DNA from: an uncultured Blautia sp.
GTDB lineage: Bacteria; Bacillota; Clostridia; Lachnospirales; Lachnospiraceae
DNA: 17,963 bases
Reading direction: 5' to 3'
NCBI RefSeq assembly: GCF_937880195.1
Contig: NZ_CALFLA010000008.1
Span: forward strand, 1-17,963
Shown here: piece after piece, positions 7,119-13,624 of the stretch
How positions within the stretch are numbered: the stretch's first letter is position 1
Layout: each line of letters opens with the position of its first letter
Translations under genes and position numbers: made by a program
The notes under the pieces: model-generated
Told to the model about the DNA's origin: nothing
Seen by the model: only the letters and a program-made list of their open reading frames with translations
Databases searched by the model: none

Positions 7119-8309
7119 ATGAATAAATTGATCTATCTTGATAATGCGGCTACGACAAAAACAGCTCCTGAGGTACTTGAAGCTATGCTGCCGTATTTTA
7201 CAGAATACTATGGAAATCCGTCCAGCATTTATGATTTTGCAGCAAACAGCAAAGAGGCGGTAACAAACGCAAGAAGCAGGATCGCTCAGGTACTGAATGC
7301 CAAATCAAACGAAATTTATTTTACAGCAGGCGGTTCTGAGGCTGACAACTGGGCTTTAAAGGCTGCATATGAGGCATATAAAGAAAAAGGGAATCACATA
7401 ATTACAACAAAGATAGAGCATCATGCTATCCTTCATACATGTGAGTATCTTGAAAAAGTAAGAGGAGCCAGAGTCACATATCTTGATGTGGATGAAAACG
7501 GAATCGTACGTCTGGAAGATCTGGAAAAGGCGATCACACCAGAAACCATTCTTATCTCGGTTATGTTTGCAAATAATGAGATCGGTTCTATTCAGCCTAT
7601 TAAGGAAATCGGCATGATTGCCAGAGAACACGGCATTCTTTTCCATACAGATGCTGTCCAGGCTTTTGGCCAGCTTCCAATTGACGTTGACGAGTATAAT
7701 ATTGATATGCTCAGCTCCAGCGCCCACAAGATCAACGGTCCTAAGGGAATCGGTTTTCTCTATATCCGTAAGGGCGTAAAGATCCGTTCCTTTGTCCATG
7801 GAGGAGCCCAGGAGCGCAAGCGCCGGGCAGGAACAGAAAACGTTCCGGGAATCGTGGGCTACGGCGCAGCGGCAGACCGGGCGGAGAGAACTATGAAGGA
7901 GCGTACTGCAAAGGAAAGAGAACTGAGAGATTACCTGATCAAAAGAATTACAACGGAGATCCCTTATGTGAAACTGAATGGAGATCCAGTGAAACGTCTT
8001 CCAAACAATGTGAATGTCAGCTTCCGGTTTGTTGAGGGAGAATCTCTTCTCCTTATGCTGGATAGCTGCGGAATCTGCGGTTCCAGCGGATCCGCCTGTA
8101 CGTCAGGCTCTCTGGATCCTTCCCATGTGCTTCTTGCCATTGGACTGCCTCATGAGATCGCCCATGGTTCTCTCAGACTGACCCTCAGCGAGGAGACAAC
8201 AAAGGAAGAGCTGGATTACACAGTAGATAAACTGAAAGAGATTGTTCAGAATTTAAGAAATATGTCGCCGCTTTATGAGGATTTTATCTCAGCAGAAAAA
8301 GAGTCTTGA
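7119..8309 (+). CDS. nifS: Cysteine desulfurase NifS/IscS (class I)
   Basis: This PLP enzyme converts cysteine to alanine and passes the persulfide sulfur to the NifU scaffold. The product is 396 residues. Visible features are the N-terminal IYLDNAATTK, the PLP-stacking His near 101 (IEHHAIL), D178 and Q181 (HTDAVQAFG), the Schiff-base K204 (SSSAHKINGPKG) and the persulfide-forming C327 in a long flexible loop (SSGSACTSGSLDPSHVL). That loop is typical of the class I IscS/NifS group. Two more cysteines (C317, C320) precede the loop. AGGAGG is positioned well before the ATG at 7119. It lies between iscR and nifU, so its main role is Fe-S assembly; sulfur supply to tRNA thiolation is possible, though no mnmA is in the window. 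Confidence 0.97.
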   Translation: MNKLIYLDNAATTKTAPEVLEAMLPYFTEYYGNPSSIYDFAANSKEAVTNARSRIAQVLNAKSNEIYFTAGGSEADNWALKAAYEAYKEKGNHIITTKIEHHAILHTCEYLEKVRGARVTYLDVDENGIVRLEDLEKAITPETILISVMFANNEIGSIQPIKEIGMIAREHGILFHTDAVQAFGQLPIDVDEYNIDMLSSSAHKINGPKGIGFLYIRKGVKIRSFVHGGAQERKRRAGTENVPGIVGYGAAADRAERTMKERTAKERELRDYLIKRITTEIPYVKLNGDPVKRLPNNVNVSFRFVEGESLLLMLDSCGICGSSGSACTSGSLDPSHVLLAIGLPHEIAHGSLRLTLSEETTKEELDYTVDKLKEIVQNLRNMSPLYEDFISAEKES

Positions 8310-8375
8310 TTTTAAAGCGGTAAGGGATAACAGATAGAAATAAAATACTTACAGGTATACAGGAGGAAACAGATT

Positions 8376-8822
8376 ATGTACAGTGAAAAAGTTATGGACC
8401 ATTTCCAGCACCCCAGAAACGTTGGTGAGATCGAGGATGCAAGCGGAGTAGGTACAGTAGGTAATGCCAAATGCGGAGATATCATGAGAATCTTCCTTGA
8501 CATTGACGACGAGACCCATATCATCAGGGACTGCAAGTTCAAGACTTTTGGCTGCGGCGCAGCAGTAGCTACAAGCAGTATGGCAACAGAGCTTGTGATC
8601 GGAAAGACCATTGAAGAGGCTATGAAGGTAACAAACAAGGCGGTTATGGAAGCTCTTGACGGACTTCCTCCGGTAAAGGTGCATTGCTCTCTTCTGGCAG
8701 AGGAGGCAATTCATGCTGCTCTTTGGGATTACTCCCAGAAACATGGAATTGTCATTGACGGACTTTCCAAACCTAAGTCTGATATTCATGAGGACGAAGA
8801 AGAAATCGAAGAGGAATATTAA
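8376..8822 (+). CDS. nifU: Fe-S cluster assembly scaffold NifU/IscU
   Basis: This scaffold protein assembles clusters from NifS-derived sulfur and iron. The product is 148 residues and starts MYSEKVMDHFQHPRNVGEI, the usual IscU opening. The cluster ligands are visible: C33 with D35 (NAKCGD), C60 (FGCGAA), and H103 and C104 (KVHCSLLAEEAI). The usual IscU chaperone motif LPPVK is present at 97-101. The C-terminus ends in a strongly acidic tail (HEDEEEIEEEY), common in Clostridia. There is no C-terminal Nfu domain, so it is the short IscU form. A strong AGGAGGAAA precedes the ATG at 8376. It is the last gene of the iscR operon and is followed by a large hairpin. Confidence 0.96.
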   Translation: MYSEKVMDHFQHPRNVGEIEDASGVGTVGNAKCGDIMRIFLDIDDETHIIRDCKFKTFGCGAAVATSSMATELVIGKTIEEAMKVTNKAVMEALDGLPPVKVHCSLLAEEAIHAALWDYSQKHGIVIDGLSKPKSDIHEDEEEIEEEY

Positions 8823-8823
8823 A

Positions 8824-8892
8824 AAGGCTGCTGCAGAATACTTTCGGCTGATCTTTTAGGAGATACTGCCGGAAGAATTTTGCTGCAGCTTT
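8824..8892. repeat. Large imperfect hairpin after nifU
   Basis: Bases 8824-8850 can pair with 8866-8892 over 27 positions with three mismatches and three G-U pairs, around a 15-nt loop that may itself pair ATCT with AGAT. On the - strand the stem is followed by TTTTTAAT, a classical terminator tail. On the + strand only a weak TTTACTGGCTTTAT follows. It starts two bases after the nifU stop and ends before the ATPase ribosome site. It could be an operon terminator or 3' mRNA stabiliser, an antisense terminator, or the relic of a small mobile inverted repeat. Confidence 0.75.
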
Positions 8893-8932
8893 ACTGGCTT
8901 TATAAAAGAAAAATAAATTGCGAGGTGGAAGC

Positions 8933-11437
8933 TTGACTGGACTTACAGACGAACAGGTAAAAGAGCGGATTGAGGCGGGACAGATAAACGCTGATGAAAA
9001 TCCCAATACCAGAACCTACAAACAGATAGTCAGAGAAAACACCCTGACATTTTTTAACTTTCTGAACCTTGTGCTTCTTGTGCTGGTACTTATGGTAGGG
9101 TCGATTAAAAACGCATTTTTCGTATGTATTATCATTATTAACACTTTAATTGGAATCGCGCAGGAAATCCGCGCCAAAAAGACCATTGATAAGTTGGCCA
9201 TCCTTACGGCCAAAAAATCAATCGTGATCCGTGAAGGGAAGAAATGGACAGTTCCTACGGAAGAGCTGGTACTGGATGATCTGGTCTGTCTGAAGACAGG
9301 GGATCAGGTTCCGGCAGACGCAAAAATCCTGGAAGGAAGCCTTGAGGTTAATGAATCTCTTCTGACAGGAGAATCAGACAATCTTCCCAAAAATCAGGGA
9401 GACCAGCTGTTTTCAGGCAGCTTTGTAACAGCGGGAGAGGCATGCTGTCAGATCATCCATGTAGGAAAGGATAATTATGCGTCTCAGATCACCAGCGAGG
9501 CAAAAGAATTTAAGCGCCATAATTCAGAGCTTCGTAATTCTCTGAATGCGATCTTAAAGGTGATCAGTATTATTATTGTTCCCATCGGCGCACTTCTCTT
9601 TTATAAGCAGTATTATATGGTAGGAGTCAGCTTCCGGGATTCTATTGTCAGTATGGTGGCAGGGGTTCTGGGAATGATCCCTGAGGGGCTTGTGCTTCTT
9701 ACAAGCGTAGCCCTGACTTTGGGAGCGCTTGTGCTTGCCAATAAAAAGACTCTGGTACAGGAATTATACTGTATTGAAACTCTGGCAAGAGTTGACACCC
9801 TCTGTCTGGATAAAACAGGAACCATCACAGAAGGAAGTATGTGTGTGGAAAGGGTAGAACCCTGTACCTGGAAAACATTTCAGACTGAAGATCAGGAAGA
9901 AACAACATCCTCCCTGGAAGAGAAGAAAGATGAGGTTTCAGAAGAGATTCTGAAAGAAGAGGGAGCGGAGCAAAAGGAAGAGCCTGTGGATCAGGATGCT
10001 CTTGGGATAGAAGAGATCGAAGAGATCATGTGCAGCATGATGAATGAGCTTCATGATGAAAATGCAACGGCAAACGCCCTGAGAAAACGTTTCCCGGCAA
10101 AGGCATCTATGAAGTGCCATCATGTGATCCCATTTTCTTCAGACAGGAAATACAGTGGAGCTGTGTTTCAGGAAGAAGGAACTTATCTTATGGGAGCCGC
10201 ACAGTTCCTTTTCCCGGAAGAGAATCAGAAAATTGCAGATTATGTACAGAAGTATGCAGAGGAAGGTCTCAGGGTACTTGTACTTGCAAAAAGCCCTGAA
10301 CTATCAGAGGGAGCGGAACTTCCAAAAGACCTTAAGCCTATTGCCCTTTTGCTGCTTACAGACGTGATCCGCCAGGAGGCTCCTGATACGCTTAAGTTCT
10401 TTGACAGCCAGGAAGTAGATCTAAAAGTGATTTCCGGCGACGATCCGGTGACAGTGGCAGCTATTGCGCGGCGGGCCGGATTGAAAAACGCAGATAAATA
10501 TGTAGATGCAACAACCCTTAAAACAGAAGAGGATATTGAGAATGCTGTGGCAGAATACAGTGTATTTGGCCGTGTGACTCCTCAGCAGAAAAAAGAAATG
10601 GTACAGGCGCTTAAGTCTCAGGGACATACGGTTGCCATGACAGGAGATGGTGTAAACGACGTTCTTGCGTTAAAAGAGGCGGACTGCAGTATTGCCATGG
10701 CTCAGGGAAGCGACGCTGCCAAGAATATTGCCAATGTGGTTCTTCTGGATTCCAATTTTGCTTCCATGCCCCACATTGTGAATCAGGGAAGAAGGGTAGT
10801 CAACAATATTCGTACAGCGGCTTCTATGTTTCTGATCAAAACTATGTTTTCCGTAATGCTGTCTCTTCTGACCATCTGCTTCGGAAACGCCTATCCTTTT
10901 GAACCCATTCAGATGTCTCTGATCAGCGCCTGCGCAGTGGGAATCCCAACCTTCCTCCTTGCCCAGGAAAATAATTATGATAAGATCGATCATACCTTTT
11001 TGCGTCATGTGTTCCTGAACGCTTTTCCGGCGGCGATCACTATCAGCGCCTGTGTGTTCAGTATTATGCTGGTATGTCAGAATGTATACCATTCCAACGA
11101 TATGCTGAACACTGCCTGCGTCCTTGTAACAGGATGGAACTATATGGCAGCTCTGAAAACAGTTTACGCGCCTTTAAACAGATACAGGAAGGTAATTATC
11201 TATGGTATGCAGTTTATTTTCTTTGCGGCAGCCGTAATCTTCCAGAAGCTACTTTCACTGGGCTCTCTGGATTTTGGAATGATCATTCTGGTATTTATCC
11301 TGATGACCTTTGCACCGGTCCTGATCGACGTGATCACCGGATGGATCCGGGATATTTATGCCAGATCCCTTGACAAAGAGACGCCAGGACCTTTTACATC
11401 TTTTATGACAAGATTACTGAACGGAAAAACAAAATAA
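8933..11437 (+). CDS. CtpE-like cation-transporting P-type ATPase
   Basis: The product is an 834-residue ATP-driven cation pump. Visible motifs are the actuator TGES (145-148), PEGL in a membrane helix (250-253), the phosphorylated D293 in DKTGTITEG, and GDGVND (571-576). Hydrophobic segments lie near 37-80, 207-275 and across the C-terminal third. The stretch GMIPEGLVLLTSVALTLGAL...CIETLARVDTLCLDKTGT resembles mycobacterial CtpE, reported as a calcium importer, more than MgtA or heavy-metal pumps. No N-terminal heavy-metal domain is present. A glutamate-rich insert (about 316-365) sits in the nucleotide-binding domain. A TTG start at 8933 is preferred because GAGGTGG lies just before it; the upstream TTG at 8918 has no ribosome site. 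The substrate is not proven; Ca2+ is the best guess. Confidence 0.85.
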   Translation: MTGLTDEQVKERIEAGQINADENPNTRTYKQIVRENTLTFFNFLNLVLLVLVLMVGSIKNAFFVCIIIINTLIGIAQEIRAKKTIDKLAILTAKKSIVIREGKKWTVPTEELVLDDLVCLKTGDQVPADAKILEGSLEVNESLLTGESDNLPKNQGDQLFSGSFVTAGEACCQIIHVGKDNYASQITSEAKEFKRHNSELRNSLNAILKVISIIIVPIGALLFYKQYYMVGVSFRDSIVSMVAGVLGMIPEGLVLLTSVALTLGALVLANKKTLVQELYCIETLARVDTLCLDKTGTITEGSMCVERVEPCTWKTFQTEDQEETTSSLEEKKDEVSEEILKEEGAEQKEEPVDQDALGIEEIEEIMCSMMNELHDENATANALRKRFPAKASMKCHHVIPFSSDRKYSGAVFQEEGTYLMGAAQFLFPEENQKIADYVQKYAEEGLRVLVLAKSPELSEGAELPKDLKPIALLLLTDVIRQEAPDTLKFFDSQEVDLKVISGDDPVTVAAIARRAGLKNADKYVDATTLKTEEDIENAVAEYSVFGRVTPQQKKEMVQALKSQGHTVAMTGDGVNDVLALKEADCSIAMAQGSDAAKNIANVVLLDSNFASMPHIVNQGRRVVNNIRTAASMFLIKTMFSVMLSLLTICFGNAYPFEPIQMSLISACAVGIPTFLLAQENNYDKIDHTFLRHVFLNAFPAAITISACVFSIMLVCQNVYHSNDMLNTACVLVTGWNYMAALKTVYAPLNRYRKVIIYGMQFIFFAAAVIFQKLLSLGSLDFGMIILVFILMTFAPVLIDVITGWIRDIYARSLDKETPGPFTSFMTRLLNGKTK

Positions 11438-11449
11438 GAAATAAAGAAT

Positions 11450-11480
11450 CAAATCCCCTGAAGAAATATCGGGGGATTTG
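11450..11480 (+). terminator. Hairpin between the ATPase and yedF, weak terminator or processing site
   Basis: CAAATCCCC (11450-11458) pairs with GGGGATTTG (11472-11480) around a 13-nt loop. No T-run follows on the + strand (TACAATAAAA), so termination would be inefficient. It may instead shield mRNA ends. The yedF ribosome site GAAGGAG follows at once. Confidence 0.45.
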
Positions 11481-11503
11481 TACAATAAAAGAAGGAGAAA
11501 AAC

Positions 11504-12118
11504 ATGAAAAAAACAGTAAACGCAATGGGAGACCCATGTCCGATCCCGGTAGTAAAAACAAAAAAAGTAATTGAGGAGATCAAAGAACAGGGAGGAATCG
11601 TGGAGACATTTGTAGACAATGAGATCGCGGTTCAGAACCTTACGAAACTTGGCAAAGGCAGCGGATATTCTGTCACATCCGAAAAGCTGGAAGAAAAGAA
11701 ATTCCGTGTTGAAATTCAGGTGCAGGCAGGCGCTGAAGATCAGACTCAGGAAGAGGCAACCTGTATTCCTGACAGCAGAAAGAAAAATACAGTTGTTGTG
11801 ATTTCCTCTTCCTGTATGGGAGAGGGGGATCCGGAGCTTGGAACAGCGCTGATGAAAAGCTATATTTACGCGCTTTCTCAGCAGGATCAGCTTCCCGCTA
11901 CAATTCTTTTTTATAACGGCGGCGTGAAGCTTGCATGCGAGGACGCTCCCACCCTGGAAGATCTCAAAAGTATGGAAGCTCAGGGAGTGGAGATTCTTGC
12001 CTGCGGAACTTGTCTGAATTTTTATGGACTTTCAGAGAAACTCCAGGTAGGTACAGTGACAAATATGTATGTGATTGCAGAAAAAATGAGTCAGGCATCT
12101 CTGATCATCAAGCCATGA
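11504..12118 (+). CDS. yedF: YedF, selenium metabolism sulfurtransferase-like protein
   Basis: YedF proteins couple a TusA/SirA-like domain to a DsrE-like domain and occur with selenium-use genes; the exact reaction is unproven. The product is 204 residues. The TusA-like part (about 1-75) has DPCPIPVVKTKKVI with the sulfur-carrier C12. A charged linker follows. The second domain (about 95-204) has VVVISSSCMGEGDPELG (C104), ILFYNGGVKLACE (C145) and ILACGTCLNFYG (C167, C170), residues suited to persulfide or perselenide relay. AAGAAGGAGAAAAAC precedes the ATG at 11504. Its stop overlaps the next start by four bases (ATGA), so it is translationally coupled to the DUF3343 gene. Confidence 0.93.
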   Translation: MKKTVNAMGDPCPIPVVKTKKVIEEIKEQGGIVETFVDNEIAVQNLTKLGKGSGYSVTSEKLEEKKFRVEIQVQAGAEDQTQEEATCIPDSRKKNTVVVISSSCMGEGDPELGTALMKSYIYALSQQDQLPATILFYNGGVKLACEDAPTLEDLKSMEAQGVEILACGTCLNFYGLSEKLQVGTVTNMYVIAEKMSQASLIIKP

Positions 12119-12354
12119 TGCGACAGAAAAAGCCCTGTATGGTACTGACTTTTTCCACAACAACACAGGCCATGTCAATGGAGAAAAGATGCGGGGAAGA
12201 AAAAATCCCTGGACGTCTGATCCCTGTTCCAAGGGAGATCACAGCAGGCTGCGGACTTGCCTGGAAGATGACTGCGGAAGAATATAAGAAGTATGAAAAA
12301 ACTCTGGAAAATCTGAATATTTCAGTGGAACAGAAGGCTTTGCTTAATTTATAA
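12115..12354 (+). CDS. DUF3343 putative Se/S carrier-like protein
   Basis: This is a small protein of 79 residues. Its pattern LTFSTTTQAMSMEKRCGEE...PGRLIPVPREITAGCGLAW matches the DUF3343 family, annotated as putative selenium/sulfur carriers because they accompany yedF and cysteine desulfurase genes. The conserved terminal motif with C46 (AGCGLAW) is the likely chalcogen-binding site; C8 and C26 are additional. The ATG at 12115 overlaps the yedF TGA, and a second ATG at 12118 is equally possible. There is no ribosome site of its own, so translation depends on yedF. The longer in-frame extension upstream to 11935 is antisense-frame noise inside yedF. Biochemical function is not established. 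Confidence 0.88.
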   Translation: MMRQKKPCMVLTFSTTTQAMSMEKRCGEEKIPGRLIPVPREITAGCGLAWKMTAEEYKKYEKTLENLNISVEQKALLNL

Positions 12355-12402
12355 AAATATGACCTTGTGGAAATAAGATATATAAAACCAAGGAGAAGTG
12401 AG

Positions 12403-13542
12403 ATGATTTATTTTGATAATGCAGCCACTTCCATGCAAAAGCCGGAAACGGTGATCCATGCAGTGACACAGGCGTTACATTCTCTGGGAAATGCAGGACG
12501 GGGCGCACATGAGGCGTCCCTTGACGCATCCAGAAATATCTTTGGGGTAAGAGAAAAAACAGCAGACTTTTTTCATGGGGAAGATCCTTCCAGGATTGCG
12601 TTTACTTTAAATTCCACAGAAAGCCTGAACATCGCCGTTAAGGGCATCCTGAATCCAGGAGATCATGTGGTGACAACAGCTCTGGAACACAATTCTGTTC
12701 TTCGTCCGCTTTATGAGATGGAAGAGAAAGGCGTGGATGTGACCATCCTTCCCTGCGATCAATACGGCATGGTATACCCAGAGGATTTTATCAGGGCAGT
12801 TCGGCCGGAGACAAAGGCTTTTATCTGCACTCATGGTTCTAATCTTACAGGAAATCTTCTGGATATTGAAAAAATAGGAAAAGCGGCTTCTGAGCGGGGA
12901 ATATTTTTTGTGGTGGACGCATCACAGACAGCAGGAGTTTTTGATATTGACGTTCAAAAAATGAAAATTGACATTCTTTGTTTTACAGGCCATAAGGGAC
13001 TTCTGGGGCCTCAGGGAACAGGAGGAATCTATGTAAGAGAAGGGATTTCTCTGCGTCCGCTGAAATCAGGCGGGAGCGGAATACAGACTTTTGAAAAAAA
13101 GCATCCAAAACAAATGCCAGTGGCTTTAGAAGCAGGAACGCAAAATGGTCATGGTCTGGCAGGACTTGGGGCTGCACTTGATTATCTCAATGAAAAAGGA
13201 CTTGCCTGCATCCGTACAAGAGAACAGGAATTGATGAAGCAGTTTTATTTTGGCGTCAGAGAGATTCAGGGAGTAAGAATTTACGGAGATTTCCGAAGTA
13301 TGAACCGCTGTGCCATTGTCACCCTAAATATCCGGGATTATGATTCCGGGGAAGTGGGAGACGCTTTGTATACGGATTTTGGAATTGCCGTAAGGACAGG
13401 AGGCCATTGCGCGCCGCTGATGCATCAGGCTTTGGGCACAGAGGAGCAGGGAGCTGTCCGCTTCAGCTTCGGCTATTTTAATACAGAAGAGGAAGTCCAA
13501 AAAGGCATAGAGGCAGTAAGAGAACTGGCAAAAGAAAACTAA
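12403..13542 (+). CDS. Cysteine desulfurase family protein (EF2568 type, selenium-associated)
   Basis: This is a fold-type I PLP enzyme of 379 residues that would remove sulfur from cysteine or selenium from selenocysteine. Visible features are MIYFDNAATS, H96 (ALEHNSVLRPL), D172 (VVDASQTAG), the Schiff-base K198 (CFTGHKGLLGPQGTGG) and C336 in a short loop (VRTGGHCAPLMH). The C336 loop is class II (SufS/CsdA-like), unlike nifS in this window. The family named for Enterococcus EF2568 is linked by comparative genomics to selenium-dependent molybdenum hydroxylases. AAGGAGAAGTG sets the ATG at 12403; the GTG at 12367 is less likely. It lies 48 bp after the DUF3343 gene and closes the operon at a strong terminator. 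Confidence 0.92.
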   Translation: MIYFDNAATSMQKPETVIHAVTQALHSLGNAGRGAHEASLDASRNIFGVREKTADFFHGEDPSRIAFTLNSTESLNIAVKGILNPGDHVVTTALEHNSVLRPLYEMEEKGVDVTILPCDQYGMVYPEDFIRAVRPETKAFICTHGSNLTGNLLDIEKIGKAASERGIFFVVDASQTAGVFDIDVQKMKIDILCFTGHKGLLGPQGTGGIYVREGISLRPLKSGGSGIQTFEKKHPKQMPVALEAGTQNGHGLAGLGAALDYLNEKGLACIRTREQELMKQFYFGVREIQGVRIYGDFRSMNRCAIVTLNIRDYDSGEVGDALYTDFGIAVRTGGHCAPLMHQALGTEEQGAVRFSFGYFNTEEEVQKGIEAVRELAKEN

Positions 13543-13573
13543 AATAGCGCGGCGTGTCAGGTATTAAAAAGAG

Positions 13574-13609
13574 ATGGGTAAAAGCTGAAATAAAACAGCT
13601 TTTACCCAT
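13574..13609. terminator. Bidirectional terminator between convergent genes
   Basis: A 14-bp perfect stem, ATGGGTAAAAGCTG (13574-13587) with CAGCTTTTACCCAT (13596-13609), has an 8-nt loop. TTTGTCT follows on the + strand and CTCTTTTTAATAC on the - strand. It ends both the cysteine desulfurase operon and the GH13 gene. Confidence 0.92.
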
Positions 13610-13624
13610 TTTGTCTATTGTTTG

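Noticed and set aside
7356..7799. Open frame antisense to nifS
   Set aside because: Shadow of the nifS coding sequence; no start signal and atypical composition.
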